From Apteryx mantelli (Eukaryota; Chordata; Aves; Apterygiformes; Apterygidae), in contig NW_027118693.1 of NCBI RefSeq assembly GCF_036417845.1, positions 5,585,510 through 5,649,509 of the forward strand: a stretch of 64,000 nt of DNA. Direction: 5' to 3'. Under the pieces are notes generated by a model that was given only the letters and a program-made list of their open reading frames with translations, made no database searches and had not been told where the DNA came from. The position numbers and the translations under genes are program-made. The stretch's first letter is position 1; each line of letters starts with the position of its first letter. Positions 1-12,830 of this stretch are shown here, one piece after another.

Positions 1-56
1 TGCTCAGGCCCACCCAAGGGACGTCAGCATTGCTTCCCAAAATCACTGCTCCATAC

Positions 57-3000
57 CCGGGCCACGCTCTGGATCTCCTCGCTCATGTGGAGGTAGAGTG
101 GGACCAGGCTCCTCTGCACATGCTGCTTCATCCGCCGTTCGTTCTTCCCCACCACAGTCCTCATCAGGTCTTTGAAGAGGAGGATGGAGAGCTCTCGCAC
201 TGTGCTGTCTTCCTGTGGGGAGGGAGGAGAGGAGGGGAGGCCTCAGCAACGACTCCAGGAAGCAGGCATGAGAAGACGGTTTGCCATTGCAAGGCCTCGT
301 CCTCCCCAGGCACAACCGTCCCTCACCCCGGCTGGATATCGAAGCTGGGGACAAGCCTCTGCGGAGGCAGCCTGGAGAATGAGGGTTATCGGCAGCAGCA
401 GCAGGACAAGCTTCCCGGGGCTCTGTCTCCCTCTGCCTCTGGAGGGAACTTTCTGGGGCTCCATCAGGGCCCCCGCACAGAAGAGAATGACAGAAAGGGA
501 CAGCCCTGGGGCACGGCCCCTCCCTTGCTCTCTAGCCTGCTCCTGCCTCTTTGCTCCTCTCTGCCCCAGGCCGTGACAGGCGCCACAGGGAGTCAAGCAT
601 GAGACGGAGCAGCTCAGGGCAGAGAGGGCGCTGGTTTGGTCTAGTCCCACAGCCCAGGACACCAAGGCCAGCACAGGGAATGGGCTGACAACCACAGGGC
701 AAAAGGCTTCCTGGCAGGCAGCAGGGCCTGTGGCGGGAGGTGCAAATACACGTGCCAATGGGCACACGTGCAGAGGGACCCACAGCACCCATAGCCATGC
801 ATACAGACCCCCGGACACACCAGGAGAGCCCCTGGCTCTCCCACCAGCCTTACGTCGTCAAAGCGTGGCAATAGCTTCTCTGCCAGCTGCAGAGCGATGG
901 GGTTGGAGCCCTTCTGGTCCAGGCAGATGAGGATGTTTCTCAGCAACATCAGGCTTCCCACGCATATGTCCTTGCGAGCGTCCTGCAGCCACTCCAGGAT
1001 GTCTGGGAGCAGAGTCTGCATTTTCATTGCCTGTGTGAAAGACAACTTCCTTTTTGTGAAGTAAGGCCAGAACCCCCTGCCCAGAAGTGCTCTGGGTGCT
1101 GATTTCCCATCAGGACTCAGGGCCAGGGCCAGGGCTCTACACACACCCATGGCTTGGGCACAGAGGCTGCAGTGCAGGGCAGAGATCTCCAAGGGGGCCC
1201 TGAGCATGTTAGGGCCTCTGTACGGAGGAAGGCTGCTGCCGCAAGGCCCAGCAGCAGCCGGCTGCATTAGCCTGGCCCTGTGCTCTGCCTCATCGTCCCT
1301 CTCCCAGCGGGTGTGTTGCAGATCACAGCTCTCCCACGACTGAGGCCATTTGGAGCTGGCTTGCTTGCTGCTGGGCCTGGATCTCTGCCTGGCCCAGCTG
1401 AGACGTGCCAGCAGTGGGAGCTCCTCCCAGTGGGCACTGGTGCCTTTCTCCTTGTGCAGCACAGCCAAGGGCCTGCCGTGAAAGACTCGGGGCAGATGAA
1501 CGGGGCGGCGGGGACTTGGGAGCAGCTACCGCGCCTCCTGATTGCCAGCCAAGTCCAAGCCACTGTGTGACCCAGCGCCTCCTGTCAAGCCCCAGGCTGC
1601 CAGCATAGCCTCACCCAGCTGCCCCTCTGCTCACCATTTTGAGGCTTTTCGACAGCCTCAGGAGGCTTCTGAACACCAGTCTGCGCATCTCCAGGCCCTG
1701 AGCCTGCACATAACTCCGGAGGAGCAGCACGACGTCATAATACACCTCGGCAAAGTCAGGGCATAGCACCAGCTGAAATGCACACAGCAATGAAAGACTG
1801 GCAGGGCCGACAGCGTGCAGCTCTGGATCCCACCCACCACTCAGGGCAAGGGCACCAGGCCCTGACAAAGCTCAGCCCACAGGCAGCAGGGATTCTGGAG
1901 AGACCCCCCCTCCCCATGCCCTGCTCCCAGCCCTGGGCCTCACGGCACACTGCACACACCGCTCGCCTCCTCCTCACAGCCTCTGAGCCCTTGGCAGCCT
2001 CTTGTTCTCATCCCTTGGAGGAGCACTTGAACACAGAGAGCTGCCACAAAGGAGGCACGAAATACAAGTGCTTGCGAGTGGTCGCCCAGCAGAAATGAGC
2101 CAAGGCCAGGGCTACTAAGAGGAGCGTGTGCATTGCCCCAGCTCCGCTGACCAACATCACCCCACAGGCATGTGCACAATGCGAGCAGAGAGCATTTAGA
2201 GGCACCTCCAGAGAGACACTGCTTGCCATGAGGCCCATCTCGACGAAGAAAGTCATGGCGGGCATCTGATGAAACTGGTCCTCCTGCCTCAGCAGCCTTG
2301 CCAGCCGGTGGAAGATCCAGCGACGCAGGTGCTCGGGAGCGCTCCTCATCTCTCTGGCAGAGGCAAGAAAGCACCATTGGTACTCAGCCAAGCAGGCACA
2401 CCTCCCCTGGGATTGCTCGGCCCACTCTAGCCATTTCCCCCTGCGCAGGGCAAGGCAGGCCAAGGCAGTGCTTGGCACGCACCTACTGCAGCCGGTGGCA
2501 TTTGCTCATGGAGGGCTGGTCTTTCCCTACCACACCTTGCCATTAGAAAGCCAGGGTCAGTCATCATTATGTTCCTTTTGGTGGGACACCAGAGAAACAC
2601 CCTCCCTCCCTGGAAGGCATGGCCTTCCCACGCATCCCTTTTCCTGACCCCTTTGCATTCCTGTCCCCCTGGGGCCTTCCCATGTTCTTCTCTGCATCTT
2701 GCACCTTTCCTGGCACTGCAGCCAGACCATCCCCAATGCTCTCTGTGATGGCAGCCCAGGCCCCACGGCAGGGCACTCCAGGCCTTTGGGAGGGGACCAC
2801 TCCCACAACTCCTAACACCACCTGCTCCCCCAGCAACTCTCCAGGCTGGGGCAGGGAGCTCCCACGGCCATTTTGCTGGGGGACCCCTTGCCACACGTGC
2901 TGAGGCTGCAGCCCTTTTCTTGGAGAACTGGGCTCCTCCTTCACTCTCATGGAGGACATTGCGTAGGGCACCTCAAATCCAGGGAAGAGGTGTTGGGGGA

Positions 3001-6000
3001 CAGCAGGGCGTAAAGGGCTGTACCTGGCCAGCACTGCCACTCCCTTCTGAGATGTCTCTGCACGCAGAAACAGGTCCCAGCCACCGTTTCTCTCAACAGC
3101 CAGGGCTATATGCTGATAACCAGCGCAGCGGAGGAGACCTTTCATGGCCTCCACGGCGCACCTGCATGCAGAGCAAAGCCCAGGTCACACTGGCAGCCTG
3201 GCCCTGCCTTCAGGTCCAAGGCAGAGACAGGGAGACTGGGATCGAGCACCTGACATGGTTGCTGGCACGGGACTCATACCATTGGCATTCCCTCAGGAAG
3301 ATATTTGCTTCCTGGCGCGTGAACTCTGCTGTGAAGACCATCTGAAAGAGCAGCGCCAGGAAGAGCTGGGGGAAAAACTCCTTCACCGCCTGCAGGCAGA
3401 CGGGCTCCTGGAGAATCACATGCAGTGCTCTCGTTGCCTGCAGAAAACACCCAGAGACACCTCTCACTCCTGAACTGTCTCTGTCCTGCTTCCTGAACCC
3501 TCGAGGTGGGAGCCTCAGGCACAGCCTTGGACCACAGAAAATGCAGATGGAGGGCACAGACGTGCTGCCTGACCAGGGCCAAGGCCCGCAGGTTCTTTGG
3601 CCTCAGCTCCAGTCTGTACACAATGAGCCTTCCTGCGTCAGCATGACCATCGCCTGGGCAGGCTTCATGCATCGTGCAGGCTCTGCCAGGATCCCTGTCC
3701 CAGGCTTTGCCATCTGCTCAGGTTTTGCAGGAGCCCTACTCCTGCCCCTAACCTTGCCCTGAACCCTACCCTGCGTTTCCAGCCTGCTGAGCGAGGTCAG
3801 GGGACGCAGGGACAGGGGAGGATGGAGATTTCCTGAGCATGGCCAGCCTAGGTGTTGGCGTGCAGAGAGGCCCAAGCAGCACTCGGCAGCCCTGTGTGCT
3901 GGCCCAGGTGGAGGCCTGGCGCTGGGCATGTTGTATCCATGGGCTCAGGGGAGGTCCCTGCTTGGGGGCACACAGGGAGGGGAGAGGGGGCCTGGAGAGG
4001 CAGGTGCCAGCCTGCGGGCAAGCGAGGTCTCGTCCCGTAACTCACAGCCAGGGGAAGGATGCAGCTGTTGTCCCTGTCGGAGCTGGACTGCTTGCGCAGT
4101 GGCCGCTCCTCCAGCAAGCTCAGCAGCTCCCGCAGCACGTTTGTCGCAGCCGGGGGCTTAGCCATCAGCACCTTCCACATGGTCACGGCGGTGCTGCAGG
4201 CCCAGAGTGCTCTGTCAGTTGCCTCCTTGGCCACAGCACCGCAGCCTGGGAAGCCCTGGAAGTCCCTAGCTGTCCAGCAGCCTTACCCCTAGCCACCCCC
4301 TCCTCGCTGGCAGCCCCAAGGGCATCCTGCCCATGCAGGCAGGACATGACCAAGCTGAAGGCCCCTGTGGGGCAGGGAGTGAGCATAGCTGCTGGGTGCT
4401 GGGCATGAAGGCAGGGACACTTGCTCAGCTCTGCCGTCTGAACGGCTGCTTGATGCACCAGCGCTGGGCAGTGGTGGGAGAGACAGAGGGCCCTGCCCCT
4501 CAGGGGTGTCCTGGGAATCTCCTTGGCTCTGGCCCTCTTTGGGCCTTTCTCCCCATCTGGATGAGCTCTCGAGGCTGACGGGCCCCATACCTGCTGCAGA
4601 GTGGGGAGCAGTACAGCAGGCTCATGGTCACCTCACCAGGGTTCGAGCAGGCCAGCTGGCAAAGGGTCTTGTATAGGGTGACCTTGGCCGGCCACTTCCT
4701 GACATACTTCAGGTTCCGGTAGAGGCACCTTATGAGCCGTGGCACCTGGAAGACACATGGGTGAGACACATTACCCCAGCTCCCACTGAGATCTCCTTCC
4801 CTCTACACCACTCCCAATGCTCCTTGCGGCCTTCAAACGGTGTCGGGGGCCCAAGAACCCTGGATTTGGTGGGGGGAAACCATGTCCCAGAGGGCTCAAG
4901 TCCCAAGCACGCCAGCCCCAGGCTGCTTACATCTTCCAGCGGACAGACAGCGTCCCGCAGGAACACCTTCAGCATGCGCCTAGCCACCGCCGTGCTGTAG
5001 GTGCTGCAGTTCCTCATGCCCTCCATGGCTGTGACAATGACATCTGTCCACTCAGAAGGATGAAGGCTTTTCACAAACGGCTATGGGAGAAAGGAGGTGA
5101 GGGAAGAAATGTCACGCTGTGGGCCATGTCAGCGGTGCTTAGCTGAGCAGTGGACACTGCTCTGGAGAGGGGTGCAGAGCAATGCTGGCACCGTGGCCCC
5201 AGCAGAGACAAGAGTGGGCGCTGTGCTGAGCAGCGGCACCGTGGGGCATGTGGCCAGAGGGCCATCAGGGCAAGGCAGGATGGCTGGGATCAGGGTCACA
5301 GTGCACTGGCTCTGCAGGCAACCACAGCTTGCTGGTGGCCAGCAAGGCTGGAGCTGCTGCTGGCACTCTTGGAGCGAAGCCTCTGGCTAGTCCCCGCTCA
5401 GGCACAGCGGAAGAGACACCGGTGAGAGCGGTGGCTGCTACCAGCGTGCAGCCATTATGCAAGGTGCCACTGAGAGCTGCTTCCCTCTCCACCACTCCCT
5501 CTGCCCATTCTGCATGAACCGCGAGGCCCTCTCAGCTCCACTCATTAGGGATCCCTTTGCTCATCCAAGTCTCCTGATGACTCCAGGGCCAAGAGTCCCA
5601 GCAAGGGAGGTGCTCCTCACCCTAATGTTCTCACGGATGTTGCTGGTCCGTGAAGGGCAGAGTTCATCGTCAGCTTCTGACTCCTTTTGGGACGCTACAT
5701 GCTCTGGATTATCCTGCAAGAGCTCCCTGCCTGAACAGGAGTGGAAAGACAGAGCGGTCAGGAGGAGTGATGGAGACTTGGAAGTGGCAGACTGATGGCG
5801 TCAGGGAGAAACCAGCCCGCAGAGAAAAAGAGCGTGCCGGGAGCGTACGGGGAGCAGGATTCCCAGGGAGGGTCAGGGCCTATTCCAGGGCAGAGAAGGG
5901 GCAACTGCTTCAAAGGGTACCAAAAGCCTGCTGGGTTCGACTGGACGTTCTGGTGTGAAGCACCTCAGAAGCCACAGGGTGAGCAGGGGCTGCTGAGCAT

Positions 6001-9000
6001 TTTCCAGGCCAGGGGTATCCAGGACAGGTACTAACATACTGCTCCTCTACTCCTACATCAGCCATGTTTCCTGCTTTTTTGTCTCACGGAGCAGAGCGGC
6101 TGAGGCAGTGTGATGCCTTCCCTGGCCTTGCCACAATGTCTCTGTCCAGAAGGACGCAGCCCACCACAGCTTCTCTTACGTTTTCGTTGCATGACGAAAC
6201 TGAACAGGCAACCAAGAGCATCCAAAGCCCCACGGTTGGTCTCCGCGTCCTCATAAGCACAGCAAAGGATGAGACGCCCCACCAGCTGTCCCAGGATTGG
6301 GACAGAGATCTTTCCACAGCAGGCGGGGCTCTCATCAACTCCTCCAAAGGGGTGCCAGACCTGCGCAAGGGGGTGGTACAGGTATGAAGGGCCGATGGCA
6401 GGCAGTCGCCACCAAAGCCCTGAAGCCAGGAGTCTGCCCAGGCATGCATCCCAGGTGAGTCCAAGCTTTGGAAGGCCCTGCAGGCCTTGGCTCTCAAAGC
6501 AGCTGGGCAGCAGCCCAGGCAAGGCAGCGCTGCCACACCTGGCCTCACGTCACGCTCCCCGCACACTCCTGCCCTGCACAGGGCTAGGGGCACAGCTGGC
6601 TCCTCAGAAAAAAAGCACTGGAGAGAGAAGCTCATGGCAAGAGGGACAAAGACCTTTTGCTTCAGGCCAGAGCCTTGCTGAGCACTTTGACCTCTGCCCA
6701 GGCTTCCCTCAGAGGGACCCCTGAGCTGAAAGGTGCTCTGGTCTGCAGGGAAGGGACAAAGGGCTGGCTCAAAGGTGCCTGGCTCCTTACCTTCAGCGAG
6801 GAATAGCTGGCCAGCAACTTGCACAGCCTCCCAATCCTCCCCACAGCCCTCTCACGCACAGCTGCTCTCTCCGAGTTGGTGAAGGACAACAGGAGCTGGG
6901 AGGAGAAAGGCTACTGGTCTGCCCGGGGAGCTGACGCCCACTCCAGCAGAAGCAGCTCTGCTAAGCCCCTGGCTGCATTGCTACAGTCCATCAAGGCTTC
7001 CTCAGGGCTAGAGCAAAGCCTGGAATGGGGTTCCTGCCCCTACAGGCCAATCCAGACCCCCACCTCCTGCACAGTCCCTGCTCCTCTCCATGCCTCCCCT
7101 CCAGAACATCGCCCAGTGTGCCCTCCTCAGCAAGGAAGGGCTTTAGGGCAGCACCTTCCCTGGGACTCTGCATGGGGGAGGCTGGGCTATGGCCTCTTGG
7201 GATGGCAGAAGAACCGAGCTTCTCAGCTGGGCTCCCCTTGCAGGATGGGCAGCTCCCAGGAGGTCTCTGCCTCATTCAGATCTGGGGACGGAAGTACAAG
7301 GGAAAGGGAGGCAGGGGGATGCAGCACCAGCTGCCACCTGTGTGGTGCCAAGAGAAGAAGGGTCCAACTCCTCCCAGGCCTTTAGTGCCAGAAAAGCTTT
7401 GGGGGCAGAGTTGGCCCAGCAGTGCAGGGGGCAAGGCTCTCCTGTGACCCAGGAGGAGTCTGGGGAAGGGGAAGGCACTTGGGCTGCAGCCAGGGGACAC
7501 TGGGCTCACCCCAGAGCACAGGGGGGAACCCCTGGTCACCAAAGGCAGGTGGCTCCCCTCCCTGCAGTGTGCTGCCTGCACATGGCACTGAGGTGGGGAA
7601 TGTCCACCTGCGGGTGTCACTTCCCTCTGAGCTGAAGAGCAGTCCCTGGGAAGCCCACTCTTTGCAAATGCCACACCTGCAAGATATTCTGCAGCTCCAG
7701 GAGGCTGGAAGTGGCAGAGTTGAGCACCAGCATCTCCAACATGCTGTCCATGGCGTCCAGGGTCTGCAAGGAGGACACAGGGTTGTGGCACTCTTTCACC
7801 GCCCCCTCTGACCCACAGCAGAATGAGCTGAACTCCTGCTGCCAGGGGACGACACCCACTGCCCTGCAGTGGCCAGGGAGAGGCCTCAGGGTAGGGGAGA
7901 GCTGCTGTGCACGGAGCAGCCTGGGGGCTCTGCCGTGGCCCAGCCCAGAGGAAGAGAACGAAGGGAGTTGCCTCACAGCACAGGAGAGCCGGGGCAAGCC
8001 CAGAGGGGCTGACAGGCTCCCTGTAGCTCACCCAGCACATACCTTGGAATAGAGGGATGTGTCCACGTTCTCCATGTCTTCTTTGGGAGGAAGCAAGAAG
8101 ACACTCTGGAAGCAGGCATGGAGGAGGCTGCTCTTTTCGCCCTCCAGAACCGGCTCCACTGCACTGCAAAGAGAGAGAGAGAGAGGGGCCTGCTCGACAC
8201 TGGTGCTGGGAGGGCTGCCTTGATGCCCTGGGCAGGTGGATGTGGACCTCTGGGGCAGGAGTCCCCGCGCTGGTATGGAGAGCAGTTAGGGGAGCCCTAT
8301 AGGGAGGTGCCCCCTCCTTCCATGACACTGCTCCAGGGACAGAGGACAGTCCTGGCGGGTAGGCCTCACGCCTTCTCAACCATCTGCCTCCCCTTCTGGG
8401 GTAAAAGCCAAGGTGCCCTGGGGACCTGCAGGCACCCCTCTGCCCTCCCATCTGCCCTACTGACCAGCCCAGGGCAGGGGAGAGCAGAGGCCCAGCAGAC
8501 AGCACCGCCAGCCTCCTCCCAGGACGGGGGACACCTCCCAGACAGGGACACCGCCATCAGGGCCATGCTGTGGAGAGCTCTTGCGCCAAACCAGGGGCTG
8601 CGGTAGGTACCTCATTGCCGTGATAGCAAGCATGGCTTGCTGACGCACTGCTGTGCCCAGGTGGTCCATGGGCTCCTCTTGCAGCAGCACCTGGACAGCA
8701 CAACCAGGATTCAGGCATGGCAACTGCCACCACCCAGCACCAGCAGACCCAGCAACAGTCTGCGAGGCTGGCAGAGCCCTCATGCCCCCATCCCTGCACT
8801 GCAGCCCAGAATGACCCCCACCCTGCCAAGGTCTCAGCTTGCAGGGCTTCTCAGGAGCACCCGGACTCCTGCTGGCAGGAGCTCTGCCAATGCACACATG
8901 CCCCAACCCTCCCAATGCCCAAGCTGTGCCTGTGCCCAGCTGCCCTTGACCCCTTCCTCACACCTGCTGCATCTCCCCTCACCTTGATATTCTCTGCCAG

Positions 9001-10052
9001 CTCGTATCTGCAGCAGAAAACATCCAGGCCCCACTGCAAGGCCCTGGAGCTGCTGTCTCTGCAGAGGGTGCAGATGGACGCTAGAAACTTCAGCTTCTGC
9101 ACCTCTTCCTGACACACAAGGAAGAGAGACGGAGTGTGAGAGGGGAGAGGAAAGGCCAGCAGGACCAGAGCAGTGAGGGGGCTGCACTACTGTGCAGGAC
9201 CCCTGCACAGGAGCAGCTCTGCACAGCCAGCAGCCCCCCAGCAGCCTGGCAGCAGGCAGCAGACCCGACAGGACCCGGAGGGAGACACACGCACCACCCC
9301 GACGGACACGGCTGCAGCTACCTTTTGTCTGCTGCTCACAAAGGCCTGGATGAACTCCAGGGCTTCCTCATCCTCTCTGGACAGCTTTGACCAGCTGCAG
9401 ATGGAAAACCTCGCACCTGAGAAAGGACGAGAGCCAGGACGACTGCAGACACTGACCACAGGCAGCAGAGAGTAGCACACTGAGCTCTGCCCTCTCTCCA
9501 GCCATGGCCTGCTCCCGTGGACGCAGTCTCCCCCAGGCTTCTCAGGGCTGCAGGGTGCCCAGCACACGGGCTGCGATGCTGGAGCCAGCGAGGCAGGGGA
9601 GCGCCTCAGCTGCACCAGGGTTGGGAACTTGCTCGCAGGCGGGCAGGAAAGGTCCCCGTCCCGCAGCATCACTCCTCCTGCTGCAGAGCTGCCGCTCGCT
9701 GCCCGTCCCAGGGAGCAGGAGCTGGGTCCATCTGCGCTCTCCTTCCGTGGCACATACTGTGCTGGGGCCGGCTCCCAAGCCCCGAGCGGGCCCAGGCAGC
9801 CGGGCACCACTGTGCCAGCACCCCTGGGGACCCCGACACCAGCCTGCCGGGGAGATGGGAGCCCGGCGCAGAGCAGGATGTGCCCCCCAGCCCCGGCCCA
9901 GACCAGCCCCACGGGGCCGCTCACTCACCGCTCTGCGGAAAGCTGCTCCCCTTGGGAGCCCTGTCCTGCTCCCGGGCTGCCCGGGGCCTGCGGGGGCGGG
10001 CGCCCTCCTTCTCCCAGGCCACCCGGGGGCGGCTGGGGGGTCTCTCCTCCAT
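57..10052 (-). CDS. MROH-family (maestro heat-like repeat) protein, 5' 18 exons, 3' end outside window
   Basis: Coding exons in transcript order: 9929-10052, 9322-9416, 8983-9108, 8611-8690, 8043-8163, 7677-7763, 6791-6895, 6180-6360, 5621-5730, 4931-5080, 4591-4745, 4046-4193, 3280-3437, 3024-3161, 2206-2353, 1635-1772, 854-1030, 57-212. They total 2,397 bases (799 codons) with no stop or phase break, each intron bounded by GT and AG. The start is the ATG at 10050-10052, opening MEERPPSRPRVAW. Family hallmarks include SKTLDAMDSMLEMLV (exons 5-6), a CAVEAMKGLLRCAGY segment (exons 13-14), GWDLFLRAE, HLRRWIFHRLARLL, and VRELSILLFKDLM in the last visible exon. The family forms HEAT-repeat solenoids and is strongly expanded in birds; the molecular function of most members is unknown. 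The donor at 55-56 leads to exons beyond the left edge. Introns are short and non-repetitive. The exact paralogue (MROH1/2/7-like) cannot be told from here. Exons 8 and 9 have the least certain acceptors. Confidence 0.9.
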
Positions 10053-10690
10053 CCTGCGGGGCAGAGCAGAGGTGTGAGGGGGAGAGTTTTTAACACAGAG
10101 CCGGGGAGGGTCCCCACAGGGGTGGTGGCGGCACTGCACTGTCCCCCCACCCCGGCCCTGGCCCTGGCGCCAGCTCTCCTGTGCCTCAGCCCCTTCCGCA
10201 AGGCTCTGCCCCCACCGCAGCCGAGGGCCCCCACGGCCCCGTGGCGCTGCCCAGCCCCAGCCCCGTCGCCCTCATCCAGGCCGGGAGGTGGGAAGGCCTC
10301 GGGAAACGCCTCGGCTCTGCGGGGCTGCCAGGGCGGCAGGGAAGGATGCAGCTGCGCTCGGTGGCTTCTCCATGAGCCCCGCGTGCTCCTGACCTCTCCC
10401 GTCGCCGTCCTCCCGGACACTGCGGGGCCGCGGCCTCACCAGCGCCTGGCAGCACCGCGGGTGTCACAAGGGGGGTCACAATGGCCCCGCCGGGTGGCGA
10501 CTGTGAGGTCGCCTCTGCTGCCGGGAGCTGGGCCAGGAGCAGCAGCCGGTGCCACGAGGGGCTCCCGGACCTGAACACAGCTGCCCCGGGCAGGAGAGAG
10601 CTGGGAGAGGGCAGGGGGGGCAGCTCGAGGGGCAGCGTGGGGCTGCGCACGCCCACATCCCTCGTGTTTCATCCCCGACTGCCCGGGGGC
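10053..10690 (-). promoter_or_regulatory. CpG-rich 5' flank of the MROH gene
   Basis: GC-rich sequence directly upstream of the MROH start codon, with many CpG dinucleotides and no other coding signal in a plausible frame. It lies where the 5' UTR and promoter must be, but no TATA box or start-site motif stands out. The placement is inferred from the gene model. Confidence 0.4.
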
Positions 10691-10695
10691 TGGAG

Positions 10696-11190
10696 GAACT
10701 AACCTCCTCATCACTAACCACTAACCTTAAGCCCTACTCCTAAACCTAACGCCAGCCCTACCTCTTACCCCAACCCCCACTCTAATCCCTCACCCCAAAC
10801 CCGAACCGCTAAGCCAAAACACAGGCCTGTAACCCCTTTCCCTAACTCTTACCTGAGCCCTCACCCTAATCCCTAACCCTCAGCCCTAGCACTAAAATGC
10901 TAGCCTTCACCCTAGCCCTCACCTCCGGTCATAACCCAATCCCCCACAAAGCTAGCCAGCACTCAGAACAAGGAGCAGAAACCCTCAGCAGAACAACAAA
11001 ACCTCACCCTAATCCTCACCCAATCCCTAACCCGATACAGCGAGCTCTCGTCCCTGGCCCTACCCTGAACACGACCCCGAAGCAGAAACCCGAAGGAGAT
11101 GCCTGAACCCTAACTGCTAACCTGGACCCCTTCCCCGTTAGCTCTGCCCCTCGCGCTCACCACCTAACCTGCAACCCCTCTGCTAACGCT
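10696..11190 (+). repeat. Degenerate interstitial telomere-like tract (CCCTAA-type)
   Basis: About 490 bases of loosely repeated CCCTAA, CCCTAAC, CCTAACC and ACCCTAAT words on the plus strand, much diverged, which is TTAGGG-like on the minus strand. It starts sharply after the MROH upstream CpG region and ends near 11,190. It is either an old interstitial telomeric block or subtelomeric sequence; the divergence argues against a live chromosome end. Confidence 0.7.
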
Positions 11191-11244
11191 CCCTCCGGGC
11201 CCCCTCCGACCCCGGGAGGCAGAGGACAGGCAGGGATTGGGAGG

Positions 11245-11700
11245 TGCTGGAGCAGCTGAGCTTGGCGGGGACCTCTGGAGATCCCCTGGTCCAACCCCCC
11301 TGGTCAAGCAGGGGCAAATAGGGCACGTTGCCCAGGACCGGGTCAGGCGGGTTTGGAGTATCGCACAGAGTCGAGACTCCACAACCGCTCAGGAAACCTC
11401 TTCCCGTGTTTAACCACCTTCACAGTGAAAAAGTGTTTTCTTACATTCAAGTGGAATTCCCTGGTTTGCCATTTTGTGCCCACTGCCTCTCCTCCTCTCA
11501 CTGGGTACCACTGAGAGCCACTCAGAGCCACGGTCTCCGTCTTCCTTACACCCTCCCATCACATATTTACACCCCCTGAAAACATGCCCACCAGCAGCCT
11601 GTTTTCCAGGCAAAACAGTCCCAGCTCTCGCAGCGTCTCCTCCTGCGGGAGACGCTCCAACCCTTCGGGCATCTTTGTGACCCACAACAGCAACATCTCT
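11245..11700 (-). mobile_element. CR1 LINE 3' fragment
   Basis: The plus strand shows the reverse complement of the CR1 3' region: GGACCTCTGGAGATC, then a TGGTCCAACCCCCCTGGTCAAGCAGGGGCA stretch (11,288-11,318), then matches to the GAGACTCCACAACC and TTGTGCCCACTGCCTCT parts. CR1 is the main avian and reptilian LINE family. The copy is 5'-truncated, diverged and without coding capacity. Its right edge, near 11,700, is uncertain. Confidence 0.8.
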
Positions 11701-12830
11701 GACATCCGCAACAACCACAGCCACGACCCAGGGACATGCCGAGTGGACACAGGGATGGGTTTGGAGCCAAATATTCAGGACAAACCGCTCCACAGCTGCC
11801 GAAACAGGACTTTGTCCATGGCAGCACCAAACTGCTGGGCCGGGGCCAAGGCCGGGGGGGCGGGGGCAGATGGGCTGTGCCATGGCCAGGCACGGGGTGA
11901 CAGCCGGGCCGCGCCACGGCGGGACGGGGAGCACAGCAGGCCGTTCCCGGCGCGGCCGTGGGGCAGACGCCCACGCCGCACCCCACTCGCCCACGGGCCC
12001 AGCCCGGGTGAGCCCGGGCCCAGGCGCAGGAGGCGGCGGGTGGCGGGCGCTGCACCACACTGGCCCCAGGGCCGGGCAGCAGGGACAGCCCTGCCAGGAC
12101 ACGCCATTGGGCGGCCTGCATGTCGCTCAGGGCACACCCCGCCCCTCCCAGGCACTCATTGGCTCGCTGCCACCCCTCGCTAGTTGATTGGCCGGCCGGG
12201 GCAGCACCCCTGAGGGCGGGCAGGCTCGGTGCCACCCTGACTCCAGCGCAGCCCCGGCCCGGCCCGGCCCCTGCGCGACACCCGGCTCCAAACGGCGCCG
12301 CCAGGGCTGGAGGCAGCGGGGGCGCGAAGGGCGTCAGGGCGCTGCGCGATGGAGCCGGCAGCCGGGGCGGGGAGGGCCGGGCCGTGGCGGTGCGGGTGGG
12401 ACCGCGCGGGGAGACTGCTGCTGTCAGGCCTGGCCTGGCCTCGCACCGCTTCCCTGGAACCAGAGCCGGAGCCGGAGCCGGAGCTGGAGCCTGCCCCGGC
12501 CACGGCCCTGCCCCGCTCCCCCCACCCCAGCCCCACCCCTGCCCCACCCCAGCCGCGGAGCCCCCCGGCTGTGACCCCTTCCCAGCTCGCACCCAGCCCT
12601 CGCCCTCAGCCCCAGCCCTAGAGCGCTCGCCCGCAGCCCCAGCCCTGACCCGAGCCCAGCCCGTGCCCGCACCGCTCCCCAGAAACCCCGAGCAGAGCCC
12701 GAACCCTCCCCGAGCCTCCCCTAACCCCCGCCTTAAAAGCCGAGCTACGACCCATAGCCCGAGCTGCATCAGCCCTGGGATTTGCATTCAAGAAGTAACT
12801 TTCCCCAGAGCCTACTGACCAAGTTCAGAG
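11700..12830. promoter_or_regulatory. CpG-rich region with three CCAAT boxes, no recognised gene
   Basis: Extremely GC- and CpG-rich. Three ATTGG (reverse CCAAT) boxes lie at 12106-12110, 12158-12162 and 12187-12191, with a CCCCGCCCC GC box at 12137-12145. A short GAGCCG repeat (about 12,466-12,500) and CCCCAGCC-like words follow. It resembles a CpG-island promoter, but no exon of a known gene is seen on either side. Open frames here are long only because of composition. Confidence 0.35.

Noticed and set aside
3541-3680. Possible extra MROH exon between exons 12 and 13
   Set aside because: Open on the minus strand, but exons 12 and 13 already join in phase and the translated stretch shows no MROH similarity.
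5713-5726. Nearer acceptors for MROH exon 9 (after CTTGCAG or AGGCAG)
   Set aside because: Both break the reading phase with exon 8; the CAG at 5731-5733, giving an exon start at 5730, keeps 799 codons open.
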